Below are positions 43,192-52,473 of a stretch of DNA of 64,000 nt, piece after piece; the stretch's first letter is position 1; every line of letters begins with the position of its first letter. Origin of the DNA: Verrucomicrobiota bacterium (lineage in GTDB: Bacteria; Verrucomicrobiota; Verrucomicrobiia; Opitutales; Opitutaceae); contig JAGVUB010000157.1 in NCBI GenBank assembly GCA_019136515.1, positions 1 to 64,000 on the forward strand. Reading direction: 5' to 3'. Below the pieces are notes generated by a model, which saw only the letters and a list, made by a program, of their open reading frames with translations, did not search any database and had not been told where the DNA came from. A program made the translations under genes and the position numbers.

Positions 43192-43225
43192 GCCTACGCC
43201 TGACATTTCCCTGACAAACCCCTGA
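42758..43225 (+). CDS. Small secreted protein, unknown
   Basis: The 155-residue product has a signal peptide (MKSICCLLLSLSALGFA). The mature part includes EALIRWHVYDLQDMLR, WSSTTSSNKGPSTVTFAVSKA and LEVEQIETDLEGMKVL, with no family recognised. The end (LPGGPSGPALPP) is encoded by the right arm of the 27-bp inverted repeat, so the natural C-terminus was probably replaced when the repeat came in. The codon use here is less GC-rich than in its neighbours, and it lies between two vWA/giant-protein genes, so it may have arrived between the inverted repeats. Confidence 0.5.
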   Translation: MKSICCLLLSLSALGFAAPNEPIAPTPEALIRWHVYDLQDMLRTTSFPVRAGALLMKLGGKEVLVWSSTTSSNKGPSTVTFAVSKAAEKGWPCFVELEVEQIETDLEGMKVLRARICYLSPFGTPFYLDESAAGLPGGPSGPALPPTPDISLTNP

Positions 43226-43309
43226 CCTGCCCCTGACGACTTCGCGGTCCGCGTGTGCGAGAATCACGCACCCAGTCCCGCGCCAGCACTTTCAACCCGA
43301 AGGAACTCC

Positions 43310-46300
43310 ATGCACGCCATCACCTCGCTCGGCTCCACCGCCCGTCGGCGTTCTCGTCTCCCGTTCGTCGCCGCCTTGTTCGCTCTCGCGGGCGCGCTCG
43401 TCGCGGCGCCCAAACCGGCCGACACCGCGAAAACCTCCGCCACGCTCACGCCCGAAGGCGGGCGCATCGTGGTCGACGTGCAGGGCGTGCCACCGGCGGT
43501 GCCTCTGTTCTTCTCGGTCGCGGCCGAGCAGACCGTGCGTCTCAGCTCCGCCGAGGTCGCCGGCGAGCTGCGGCTGAAACTCCACGTGGTGCAGGGCAAG
43601 CCCGAGGTGCTCTCGCTCGGGCTCAACGGCGAGGGCGAGATTGCCGAGGTCGCGGGCGCCGGCCTCGCCTCCTGGGCCCTGCGGCAGGTGCCCGGCGGAA
43701 AACGCTTCCTCGATCTGCGTCCAGCGCTCAGCAACGGTGCGCCCGCGCCGACGGATCTCGAGGTCGTCGTACGCACACGTCTCCGCAAACCGGCGATTCC
43801 CGGCACAGCCTCCATCCTGCTCGCCGCGCCGGGCGACGCCGTGGGCTTCGCCTCCACGATCACACTCCAGCCCGACCCGCAGCTCGATCTCCGCGTCACC
43901 ACCGCTTCCGGCCTCGTCGCACTCGGTGAGCCGCGCAGCCCGCGCGACCCGGTGCGCTTCCAGACCACCACCGACGCCTCACTCACCGTGAAGCTCACTC
44001 CCCGCGGCGCGGCTCCGGCCGACGCCGAACTCCTCGGCGCGCAGCTTTCCGGCAAGATCAACGAAGCCGCGAAGAGCGCGGAGTTCCGGTTGCGCGGCCA
44101 GCTGCGCGCCACCAAGGCCGGCGCGCGCTTGCCGTTGCTCTCCGGCGCCGCCGCGCCGAGCGACAAGACCGCGGGCGACGGCTGGCACCTCGAGCTCGCC
44201 CCGGCCGACAGCGCGTTCCGCGGCTATGAACTCGTGACCGAGCGCGAGGGCTCGCTCGCTGTCGAGCTGGCCTTCGCCGCCGCGATCCGCGAGGCGGGCG
44301 AATGGCGCGTGCTCGATTTCTCGATGCCGGCTGGTGCGGTCGTGCCGCTCCAGCTCGAAGGCCTGCCCGCGGGCGTGAGCTTCGACCCGGAGCGACCAGT
44401 GCTGCCCGTCGCCACCGCTCAGGGGTGGCAGGGCTTCCTCCCGGCCGACGGAACCACGGCGCTCGCGTGGAAGCACGCCGCCAAGGCCGCCGAGGGCGCG
44501 TTGTTCTTCACCAGCTGCGAGCAGACCGACTCGCGTCTCGGCGCCGGGCTGCTGCGGCAGGAGGCGACGCTCGCGCTCCGGATTCTCCAGGGGAAACTCA
44601 CCGCGCTCCGTATCCGGCTCGACGGTCCGGGCGAGATCGTGGGCGTCGAGGGCGCGAACCTCCTGAGCTGGAAGGTCGTACCGGCCGGCGCCGTGCGCAC
44701 GCTCGAAGTGCAGTTCAGCCGCCCGCTCGAGCAGGACGGCTCGATCACGGTGCGCAGCCAGACCGAGATCGGGGCGTTCCCCGTCCGCGTGGAGCCGCTG
44801 CGCCTCTCACCCGAGGGCGTCGTGCGGCACTCCGGCTTCGTGCGCGTGGCCAACGACGGCGCGGTGCGCCTCGAGGTGGCCGAGGCCGTCGGCATGATGC
44901 AGCTCGCACCCGAACAGTACCCCGGCGACGGACTCGGCGCCGACGAGGCGCGCCAGATCTTCGTCTATCGTTTCCCGGCCGCGACCTACGACTACCGCCT
45001 GCTCGCCTCGCAGATCCAACCGGAGGTCGGCGTGTCCGCGATCCTCACCTACGAGCTGGGCGAGACCGACCGCACCATCGCGGCCGCCCTGGAACTGGAC
45101 GTGCGCGAGGCGCCGCTGCGCGACTGGACGCTCCAGATCCCGGCCGACTACACGGTGGTCGGCGTGACCGGCACCGGCGTGGCCGACTTCCTCGCCGAGT
45201 CCACGGCGGTCGAGGGCCACCGCGCGTTGAAGGTGCTCTTCGCCGAGCCCGTCGAGGGCCGTCAGCTGCTCCAGCTCCGGCTGGAGAAGAACCAGGCCGC
45301 CGCCGCCGGCGAGTGGCGCCTGCCCACGCTGCGTTTCCCCGGGGCGAAGTCGGTCCGCGGCCATATCGGAGTCGTGGCGACACCCGGCTACCGGCTGGTG
45401 CCGGCCGGCACCGACAAGCTCGTGGAGGTGCCGCTGAGCTACTTCCCGCAACAGACCACCGGACTCCAGCAGGCGTGGCGGTTGCGCGAAGCCGGCTGGT
45501 CCGCCGCGCTGAAGATCGAGGCGCTCGGCCAGAGCGTGCAGGCCGACGTCTTCCACCTCTACACCGTGAAGGAGGGCGTGGTGTACGGCAGCGTGCTGCT
45601 GAACTATTTCGTCGTCGGCGCGCCCGCGACCGAGTGGCGGCTCTTCGTGCCGCCGGAGGCGGGCAACATCGACGTGACCGGCCAGAACGTGCGGCGCGAC
45701 TGGCGCCGCGAGGGCGACCAACTCGTCGTCTCGCTCCACCAACCCGTGCTCGGCGCGGCCACGTTGCTCGTGACGTTCGAGCAGCCGATGAGCGCCCGCG
45801 GCGGCGCGATCCAGCCCGGCCAGGTGCGCCCGCTCGGCGTGCAGGCCGAGCGCGGCTACGTGCAGGTCGTCAGCCCGGCACAGGTGAAACACGAGGTCCG
45901 CAAGGCCGACGGCGGTCTCCTGAGACTGGAGCCGCTGGAGCTGCCGACCGAGTTTCGCCTGCTCACCAGCGCACCCTCGCTTGCGATCTACCAATACACC
46001 GCCCGGCCGTTCGCGCTCGAGGTCGGCATCGAGTGGTACGCCGCGGGCGAGACGGTCGACCAGGTCGTCGATTTCGCGAAGCTCTCCAGCCAGGTCTCCC
46101 GCGACGGTCAGGTGGTGACCGACGCGCAATTCTTCGTGAAGACCCGGGGGCGGAAGGCGCTCCGGCTCGAGTTGCCCGCCGGCGCGAGGCTCTGGGAAAC
46201 CCGCGTCGACAACGAGATCGTCAACGCGCGGGCCGACGGCGGCCAGACGCTCGTGCCGCTGCCGGCCAGGTTGAACCCGAACGACCCGGTGGCCGTCACG

Positions 46301-49300
46301 CTGCGCCTCGGCCAGGCCGCGAGCGGCGGCTCGACCATCCGCCTCGTCGCCCCGCGGACGGTGGCGCCGAGTGTCATCAACGAGTGGACGCTGCGCGCCG
46401 ACACCGGCCGCCAGCTCGCCCCGCGCGGCGGCAACGCCGAACTGCTCCGCCCCGCGCTCACCGAGACCGGCTTCGAATGGATCGCCCACCGCGGCGTGGT
46501 GCCAGCCGCCGTGCTCCTCGGCTTCACCGCGCTCGGTGCGTTGCTGGCCCGCGGCTCTTCGCGGCAACGGCTCTTCGCGCTGATCATCTTCGCGAATGTC
46601 ACGATCGCCGCGCTGCTGATCGCCGCCGGGGCGACCGTCAACCGCCGGCCGAATCTCCAGGAGCTCACCTATGCCGCCACGATGGTGCCGGCCGAGGAGA
46701 CGGTGACGATTTCCGTGGCGAACGTGAACCCGTGGCTGGCGATGGTCTCGTGGTGGGGAGTCGTCGCAGTGGTGGCGGGCAGTGCGGTGGCGGCGATCGC
46801 TCGGCGCCGCAAGTTTGCGGCGGCATTGGCGGGCGGTGTCGCGCTCGTCGCCGCCGGCCTGCTCGCGCAGCACGGCGGAGCGATCCTTTTCCACGGCTTC
46901 GGCGCACTTGCGGTATGGCTGCTGTTGTTCGTGCCGACGCTCGGCCGCTGGAATCGCGAACGCCGCGAGCGTTATCTCGCCGAAGCGACAGAGCCTCCGT
47001 CCTCCCCCACCGACGACACATCGGGCACCGGCCCGGCCACGGTGCTGCCGCTGCTCGCGCTGCTTGGCGCGCTCACCTTCGGCTTCGGCGCCCAACCGGC
47101 GCGAGCGCAAGACGCGCCAGACCTCGCCGGCCGACCCGCACAGGCCGCCGTGCAGACATGGACGATCCGCGACGACCGCCTCTACGGCGAACTGGAGCTC
47201 ACCGTGCGCGGCGGACCGGGCGACAGCTTCCTGCTCCTGCGGCCGCCCGCAGTCTTGACCGAGTTCAAGGCCGACGGCCTGCGTCTCGGGAAATCCGAGC
47301 GCGACGGCCAGACCTCCTACTTTGTCGCTCCCGAGCGCGAGGGCCTGCTCACGGCGCGCGTGCGCTTCGAGCTGCCGGTGCCGAAGGATACGAACCAGAT
47401 CGCGCTCCCGACCGGCATCGCGGCGAGCCAGCGCGTGACCGTCGCCCTCGACCAGGGCGGCTGGGAGTTCGCCTCCTCTGCGGCGGTGCAGGTGGTGCCG
47501 ACTCCGAATCTCGGTGACTCCCGCAGCGGCGCGACGCTCGTGCTCGCGCCGCAGGGCACGGCCGTCGTGCAGTTGTTGCCCAAGCGCCGCGACCTCACGG
47601 CCGAGGCGACGCAGTTCTTTGCCGAGACCACGCAGCTGTTCATCCCGGGGCCCGGCGTGGTGAACGGCCTGATCTCCGTGTCGGTCCGGCCGGTGCAGGG
47701 GCGCGTGTCCGCGCTCGCCATCGACGTGCCCGCCGGCCTCACGGTCGGCGACGTGCAGGCGAAGGAGGCGTCGGTGAGTTCCTGGCGTTTCGATCCCACG
47801 AAGCTTCGCCTGGAGATCGCGCTGGAGTCGCCGCAGGAGCGGCCGTTCCACCTCGAGATCGAGACCCAGCTGGGCACCGGCGCGCTGCCGTTCGATCTCA
47901 CGCTCACCCCGTTGCGCGTGGTCGGTGCAGCGGGCGAGGTCGGCATGCTCGCGCTGGCTTTCGGGGGCGACGCCCAACCCGAGAGCGTGCACGCCAGCGG
48001 GCTCTCGCCGGTGAACACGGAGGATTTCGACACCACTTTGATCCCGACCGACAAGGACGACGAGCCGACCGCGACGCTCCAGCACGTGTGGCGCTTCGGC
48101 CAGGACGGCGGCAGCGTGTCGCTCAAGATCGCGCCGGTCGCGCCCGAGGTGCGGGTGACCGGCCGACAGGTGATCTCGCTCGACGACGACCGCATGGTGA
48201 TGGCGGTGGACCTCGCGGTGGCGATCACGCGGGTCGGGCTGTTCAAGCTCAGCTTCGCATTGCCCGAGGGTCTCGAGGTCGAAGCCCTCAGCAGCGAAGC
48301 CCTCAGTCATTGGACGGAGGCGCCGGAGGGCAGCCAGCGCATCGTGACGATGCATCTCATCGGCCGCACAATCGGCGACGAGAAGTTCGCGCTCACCCTG
48401 GCCGGTGCCGCCCCGCACGCGCAGGAAGCGTGGCCGGTGCCACATCTCCAGATACGCGAGGCCACCCGGCAGACCGGCGAGGCGCTCGTCGTGCCCGGCA
48501 AGGGCCTGCGGCTGCGCGCCGTGGAGCGCGAGAAGGTCACGCAGCTCGACCCGCGGCAGGTCGGCGGCCTGCAGCCCGGCACGCTCGCGTTCCGGCTGTT
48601 GCAGGAGGACTGGTCGGTGAATCTCGGGATCGAGGCGCTGGAGCCGTGGGTGACGGTGCAGGCGCTGCAGGAGACGACGGTGCGCGAGGGCCAGACGCTC
48701 GTGCGCCTCGGGCTGCGGTACCGCGTGGAGAACGCCGCGGTGAAGCAGTTCCGCGTGAAGCTGCCCGGCCTCGGCGAGGAGCGCGCGCGCACCGTGCGCG
48801 CCACCGGCGCGGCGGTGAGCGACCTGATGCGCGTCGCCGGCGTCGACGACCTCTGGGAAATCCGCCTCCAACGCGGCATCGCCGGCGAGACCGACGTGCA
48901 GATCGAGTTCCAGGGCCCGGCCACCGGTGACCAGAAGACGGAGACAGTGGCCACACCCGAGTTCGTCGGCGTGCGGCAGGCGGTGCAGTTCGCCGCCGTG
49001 CGGGCCGGCGGGAGGCTCGAGCTCGAGGCCGGCGCGCTGCCGCGCGGCTGGTCGCGGGCCGACTGGAGCGCGGTGCCCGCGGTCCTCCAGAACCGCGCCG
49101 ACCGCAGCGTGCCCGCCCTGTGTTTCCGCGTGGCCGAGGCCGAGGGTCCGCTGCCGGTGGCGGTGCGCCGCCACGAGGTCGCCGAGGCGCTCAAGCTGCG
49201 CGTGACGCAGGGCGAGCTCGTGACGCTGTTCTCGCCGAAGGGCGGGAGCCTCACGGCGGTCGACCTGCGCGTCGACGTGCTCGAGAAGAGCACGCTGCGC

Positions 49301-50254
49301 GTGCGGCTGCCCGAGGGCGCGAGACTCTTCAACACGCTCGTCAACGGCGAGAGCGTCTCGGTCGTGCGCGAGGGCGACGCGTTCCTCTTCCATGTGACGC
49401 CGAACACCGCCGGTGAACGCTCCGCCGCGGTGCGCCTTGTGTACTCGGCGCCCGGCGGCAAGAGCGGCGATGTCGGTCTCGTCGGCCCGCGGCTCAACGT
49501 GCCGCTTGAGAACGTGACATGGCGCGTGGTCGTGCCGCCCGGCTACGAGTTGGCGGGCTACGGCGGCGGCCTGCGGTTGCGCGAGGAGCGCCGCGGCGGC
49601 TGGCTCGACGTGGCGGACTACCGGTCCGCGGTCGTCTCGAAGCGGTCCGCCGAGTCGAAGAAGGCGGCGGCGATGCTCCAGGAGGCGAACAAGCTCATGC
49701 AGCAGGGTGACCAGCAGAAGGCCGGCGAGGTGCTCGCCCGCGCCTACAACACCCAGGCGCTCGACGAGGCCGCCAACGAGGACGCCCGCGTGCAGCTCCG
49801 CAATCTGAAGACGCAGCAGACCGTGCTCGGCCTCAACACCCGCCGCCAGCGCCTCTACCTCGACAACCGCGTCGAGGCCGCGCGCAACGAGCAGCTCGAG
49901 CAGGCCGCCAGCCTCAACCCGTTCATGCAGGGCCGGGTAAACTTCGATCCCACTCAGGTCGACCAATTGCTGATGGGCAACTCGGCCGACGAGAACACCG
50001 CGTTGCGCGGCATCGCCGACCGGCTTGTCGACCAGCAGCTCGCCGCCGAGCCGGCCCCGCGCGCCATCGACGTGACGCTCGCCGAGCGCGGCCGCGTATT
50101 CACCTTTACCCGCAGCCTGCAGGTCGAGGGCGACAAGCCGCTCCAGCTCACGCTCGACCTCGCCCGCACCGCCCGTCCGCCCTACGCGACCGCCGCGCTG
50201 CTCCTTCTCGCCGTCGCCGGTATCGCGGCGATCCCGCTGGCGAGGAGGAAGTGA
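43310..50254 (+). CDS. Giant membrane protein, probable fusion of two related halves
   Basis: The 2314-residue protein starts at ATG 43310 with AAGGA six bases ahead. A signal peptide (cut near LVAAPK) is followed by about 1020 residues of beta-rich repeats; around 1063-1263 come several membrane segments. A second signal-peptide-like stretch (LLALLGALTFGFGAQPARAQ) then opens a second beta-rich half of about 1000 residues, a coiled helical part (SKKAAAMLQEANKLMQQGDQ) and a final membrane helix with a basic tail, PLARRK. Related passages occur in both halves: LRLELPAGARLWETRVDNE versus LRVRLPEGARLFNTLVNGE, and WSAALKIEALGQSVQ versus WSVNLGIEALEPWVT. I know no family. It follows an ECF sigma/vWA pair on the same strand. 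Confidence 0.75.
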   Translation: MHAITSLGSTARRRSRLPFVAALFALAGALVAAPKPADTAKTSATLTPEGGRIVVDVQGVPPAVPLFFSVAAEQTVRLSSAEVAGELRLKLHVVQGKPEVLSLGLNGEGEIAEVAGAGLASWALRQVPGGKRFLDLRPALSNGAPAPTDLEVVVRTRLRKPAIPGTASILLAAPGDAVGFASTITLQPDPQLDLRVTTASGLVALGEPRSPRDPVRFQTTTDASLTVKLTPRGAAPADAELLGAQLSGKINEAAKSAEFRLRGQLRATKAGARLPLLSGAAAPSDKTAGDGWHLELAPADSAFRGYELVTEREGSLAVELAFAAAIREAGEWRVLDFSMPAGAVVPLQLEGLPAGVSFDPERPVLPVATAQGWQGFLPADGTTALAWKHAAKAAEGALFFTSCEQTDSRLGAGLLRQEATLALRILQGKLTALRIRLDGPGEIVGVEGANLLSWKVVPAGAVRTLEVQFSRPLEQDGSITVRSQTEIGAFPVRVEPLRLSPEGVVRHSGFVRVANDGAVRLEVAEAVGMMQLAPEQYPGDGLGADEARQIFVYRFPAATYDYRLLASQIQPEVGVSAILTYELGETDRTIAAALELDVREAPLRDWTLQIPADYTVVGVTGTGVADFLAESTAVEGHRALKVLFAEPVEGRQLLQLRLEKNQAAAAGEWRLPTLRFPGAKSVRGHIGVVATPGYRLVPAGTDKLVEVPLSYFPQQTTGLQQAWRLREAGWSAALKIEALGQSVQADVFHLYTVKEGVVYGSVLLNYFVVGAPATEWRLFVPPEAGNIDVTGQNVRRDWRREGDQLVVSLHQPVLGAATLLVTFEQPMSARGGAIQPGQVRPLGVQAERGYVQVVSPAQVKHEVRKADGGLLRLEPLELPTEFRLLTSAPSLAIYQYTARPFALEVGIEWYAAGETVDQVVDFAKLSSQVSRDGQVVTDAQFFVKTRGRKALRLELPAGARLWETRVDNEIVNARADGGQTLVPLPARLNPNDPVAVTLRLGQAASGGSTIRLVAPRTVAPSVINEWTLRADTGRQLAPRGGNAELLRPALTETGFEWIAHRGVVPAAVLLGFTALGALLARGSSRQRLFALIIFANVTIAALLIAAGATVNRRPNLQELTYAATMVPAEETVTISVANVNPWLAMVSWWGVVAVVAGSAVAAIARRRKFAAALAGGVALVAAGLLAQHGGAILFHGFGALAVWLLLFVPTLGRWNRERRERYLAEATEPPSSPTDDTSGTGPATVLPLLALLGALTFGFGAQPARAQDAPDLAGRPAQAAVQTWTIRDDRLYGELELTVRGGPGDSFLLLRPPAVLTEFKADGLRLGKSERDGQTSYFVAPEREGLLTARVRFELPVPKDTNQIALPTGIAASQRVTVALDQGGWEFASSAAVQVVPTPNLGDSRSGATLVLAPQGTAVVQLLPKRRDLTAEATQFFAETTQLFIPGPGVVNGLISVSVRPVQGRVSALAIDVPAGLTVGDVQAKEASVSSWRFDPTKLRLEIALESPQERPFHLEIETQLGTGALPFDLTLTPLRVVGAAGEVGMLALAFGGDAQPESVHASGLSPVNTEDFDTTLIPTDKDDEPTATLQHVWRFGQDGGSVSLKIAPVAPEVRVTGRQVISLDDDRMVMAVDLAVAITRVGLFKLSFALPEGLEVEALSSEALSHWTEAPEGSQRIVTMHLIGRTIGDEKFALTLAGAAPHAQEAWPVPHLQIREATRQTGEALVVPGKGLRLRAVEREKVTQLDPRQVGGLQPGTLAFRLLQEDWSVNLGIEALEPWVTVQALQETTVREGQTLVRLGLRYRVENAAVKQFRVKLPGLGEERARTVRATGAAVSDLMRVAGVDDLWEIRLQRGIAGETDVQIEFQGPATGDQKTETVATPEFVGVRQAVQFAAVRAGGRLELEAGALPRGWSRADWSAVPAVLQNRADRSVPALCFRVAEAEGPLPVAVRRHEVAEALKLRVTQGELVTLFSPKGGSLTAVDLRVDVLEKSTLRVRLPEGARLFNTLVNGESVSVVREGDAFLFHVTPNTAGERSAAVRLVYSAPGGKSGDVGLVGPRLNVPLENVTWRVVVPPGYELAGYGGGLRLREERRGGWLDVADYRSAVVSKRSAESKKAAAMLQEANKLMQQGDQQKAGEVLARAYNTQALDEAANEDARVQLRNLKTQQTVLGLNTRRQRLYLDNRVEAARNEQLEQAASLNPFMQGRVNFDPTQVDQLLMGNSADENTALRGIADRLVDQQLAAEPAPRAIDVTLAERGRVFTFTRSLQVEGDKPLQLTLDLARTARPPYATAALLLLAVAGIAAIPLARRK

Positions 50255-50379
50255 ACACGCCGAGCTGAGCGGAGGCGAGGGCTTCCCCGCGCCAATCGAC
50301 TTGTACCCGCGGGCTGCGCGCGGAACGATCTTCCGGTCCCCCGCCCTCCGCCCACCAACCGGAGGGTGGGCCCCACTGG

Positions 50380-51351
50380 ATGCAACTTTCCGTCACTATC
50401 GCGACCCACAACCGGGTCGCACTGCTGCTGCAAACGCTGGATTCGCTGCGCCAGGTCGACTGGCGTCCGCTCGGCCACCCGCCCGAGATCGTCGTCGTCG
50501 ACAACGCCTGCACCGATGGAACCCCCTCACAGGTGGAGGCTTGGGCTGGAAGACATGGATACGACCGCTCCCGCCCGGTGACAGGAGGAACCGTGGTGCG
50601 TTGCGCCGACCGCACGGAGGCCTCGTTTCGGTTGGTGCAGGAACAGCGGCTGGGACTGGGCTGGGCCCGACAGCGCTGCGTGGAGGAAGCGCGGGGCAAA
50701 ATCGTGGCGTTTCTGGACGACGACGTACTGGTCTCCCGGGGATGGGCGCAGGGATTGAAGACCGCCTTCGCCGCCGAGGACGTGCAGGTCGCCTGCGGGC
50801 GCGTGACGGGATCGTGGCATGCCTGCCCGAAGCCCGCGTGGCTGCCGCCCGACCTCGAGTGGGTCATCTCGGTGTTCGATCTGGGCGAGAAGATGTTCCG
50901 GCAACACCAACCCGACGGCATCGGGGCGAATTTCGCGGTGCGGAAGGAGGTCTTCGGGATGGTTGGCGGCTTCCGCAGCGACCTCGGACGCCATGGCCGC
51001 ACGCTGACCGGCGGCGAGGAACTCGAATTGTTCCAGCGCATGCGCCGGGCAGCGGTCCAAGGGGTGTATTGCGGCGAGATGCACGTGGCACACTGGATCC
51101 CGGCCGAGCGGCTGCAGCGGGAGTATTTCTCGCGCGTCGGCTATTGCCACGGGCGCTCCCGGATCGCCATCCACGGCCGGGGCCGGGGGCTGTCCTATCT
51201 GCGCAAAGTCGCGGCACACACCGCCCTCTTCTGCGGCTACGGAGCGGCGGCATGTTGGGCCCGCTGCCGGCGCGACGAGACGAACTTCCGGCGTTGGCTG
51301 GTCCGCGCGCAGACAGGCCGCGGCGGCATCGCCGCCCTCGCGCGGCGGTGA
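50380..51351 (+). CDS. Glycosyltransferase family 2 protein
   Basis: The 323-residue product is a GT-A fold, family-2 glycosyltransferase. SVTIATHNRVALLLQTLDSL is the family start; VVVDNACTDGT gives the first Asp; VAFLDDDVLVSRGW has the metal-binding DxD; GGEELELFQRM corresponds to the ED catalytic region. The C-terminal 70 residues are basic, with possible membrane contact (FCGYGAAACWARC). The sugar and acceptor are unknown. It starts 125 bases after the giant gene; a shared role is not supported. Confidence 0.85.
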   Translation: MQLSVTIATHNRVALLLQTLDSLRQVDWRPLGHPPEIVVVDNACTDGTPSQVEAWAGRHGYDRSRPVTGGTVVRCADRTEASFRLVQEQRLGLGWARQRCVEEARGKIVAFLDDDVLVSRGWAQGLKTAFAAEDVQVACGRVTGSWHACPKPAWLPPDLEWVISVFDLGEKMFRQHQPDGIGANFAVRKEVFGMVGGFRSDLGRHGRTLTGGEELELFQRMRRAAVQGVYCGEMHVAHWIPAERLQREYFSRVGYCHGRSRIAIHGRGRGLSYLRKVAAHTALFCGYGAAACWARCRRDETNFRRWLVRAQTGRGGIAALARR

Positions 51352-51548
51352 GACAGAGCGGCCGGGAGAGGGCGCAGGACTGCTGCATCCATTTGCGGGG
51401 AAAAGACTTGCATCGCCGTCGCCTTCGACCGGCGCGACCACCCTACCCGGCCGGCGCCGGGGCTAATTTGCGCAGCGGAAAGAATATTCGCACACCCCCT
51501 TGAAGAAAAACGGGCTTGTTCCGATCTGATTCAGCGTCCACACATCGC

Positions 51549-51564
51549 TGGCACACTTCTCGCA
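51549..51564 (+). promoter_or_regulatory. Strong sigma-54 promoter candidate
   Basis: TGGCAC-ACTTC-TCGCA differs from TGGCAC-N5-TTGCA at one core position and has GG and GC ten bases apart. The predicted start is near 51575. No annotated gene lies downstream, but a strong terminator does, 180 bases on. Confidence 0.6.
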
Positions 51565-51574
51565 ATAACGAATT

Positions 51575-51788
51575 CCATGAACTGCACGCAGCACACCATG
51601 TCCGCTCCGGCCTCCCATATGGGTTGCCCGCGAACCTTCGTGCGCCTGCAGGCCGTCGCCTCCTGGCAGATTACCCAGGTAACTACGACGAAACGCGCCG
51701 CCGGCGCGCACGGGAAGTGGAAAAACTGAGGAGCAAGTAGCACCCGCATCCGAAGCCCACTTCCACCCGGAAGTGGGTTTTTTGTTTT
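51575..51788 (+). ncRNA. Candidate small transcript between sigma-54 promoter and terminator
   Basis: A sigma-54-type promoter at 51549-51564 and an intrinsic terminator at 51757-51788 define a transcript of about 210 bases. It may be non-coding. Two small frames exist: 51577-51729 (50 codons from an ATG only two bases after the predicted start, no ribosome binding site) and a frame ending at 51740 whose last residues (YPGNYDETRRRR, VEKLRSK) look protein-like but which has no good start. I cannot tell small RNA from small mRNA. Confidence 0.45.
51757..51788 (+). terminator. Strong intrinsic terminator
   Basis: CCCACTTCC, ACCC, GGAAGTGGG is a perfect 9-bp stem followed directly by TTTTTTGTTTTT on the plus strand. 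A second hairpin (GGGAAA ... CCGAGC-GAGAA-GCTCGG ... TTTCCC) lies at about 51808-51843. Confidence 0.88.
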
Positions 51789-52206
51789 TCGGAACCCAAG
51801 GCCCCTTCCGGGAAAACCGAGCGAGAAGCTCGGGTTCTTTCCCAGAAAACCGCGGTCCGTCAAACGACCGCACCGGCCACCGAGGCTCGCGCCGTCGTGA
51901 TGACGACGCACTCCCTCCTTGGTACCGCTCTCCGGCCCCATCCTCCGGCCGGTGCTGCTCAGCCATCCTTCCCGGCGCCCTGCGCCGTCTGCGAACGGAC
52001 GCGGGGCGCCCGGCCCGATCCCTGGGATGGGCCGCCGGAACCGCCCGCGGAGCCCGTCCGCCGCCTGAAACCGACCGCCACGCCAAACACGTGGCGGCGG
52101 CGGCGGGCTCCCGGCGGACGCGGGATTCCGCTCCCAGCCACCCGCCCGGCCGTCTCCCCCGATTCTCCGCCCACCCTCTTCAACACCATTTTCCAACCAC
52201 AGACAC
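51789..52206. other. Gene-free stretch
   Basis: Behind the terminator there is one further hairpin (about 51808-51843). The rest is GC-rich and shows no frame with coding character, repeat or RNA gene that I can recognise. Confidence 0.4.
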
Positions 52207-52473
52207 ATGTCCGCCAAACACTCTTCCACCATGAAAGCCACCAAGTCGACCACCGCCACCCGAGCTTCCCACCGCACCGCTGCCGCCGCTGCCACGCGAG
52301 TTACGCGCCGCACGCCGGGCTGGCCCTACTGCCTTCAGCCAGGTCGGCCCAACTACGCCTTCGGTCCGCTCAACAATTCCGAGCTGCCCTTTTACGTCCA
52401 CCTTCCGCGCCCTGCCAACCGGGCCTCCTCCTTCTGTAGCGAACAGCGGCTGAACGCCGCACCGCCGTTATGA
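52207..52473 (+). CDS. Possible small protein coupled to a sigma factor gene
   Basis: An 88-codon frame ends TTATGA, so that its stop overlaps the ATG of the sigma factor gene by one base pair set (ATGA). This kind of overlap is a common sign of coupled translation and is the main reason to list it. The first 35 residues are Ala/Thr/Arg/Lys-rich, perhaps unfolded; the rest (RPNYAFGPLNNSELPFYVHL) is mixed. It has no recognised relative. A start at ATG 52231 would also be possible. Confidence 0.4.
   Translation: MSAKHSSTMKATKSTTATRASHRTAAAAATRVTRRTPGWPYCLQPGRPNYAFGPLNNSELPFYVHLPRPANRASSFCSEQRLNAAPPL

Noticed and set aside
44807-49966. A 1719-codon open frame on the minus strand
   Set aside because: It lies fully antisense to the giant plus-strand gene. 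Its composition (His, Arg, Asp, Leu with no domain) is what GC-rich codons give on the opposite strand, whereas the plus frame has signal peptides, membrane helices and internal repeats.
51531-52313. A 260-codon minus-strand frame across the small transcript region
   Set aside because: It runs through the strong terminator hairpin and shows no domain, signal peptide or plausible start context.
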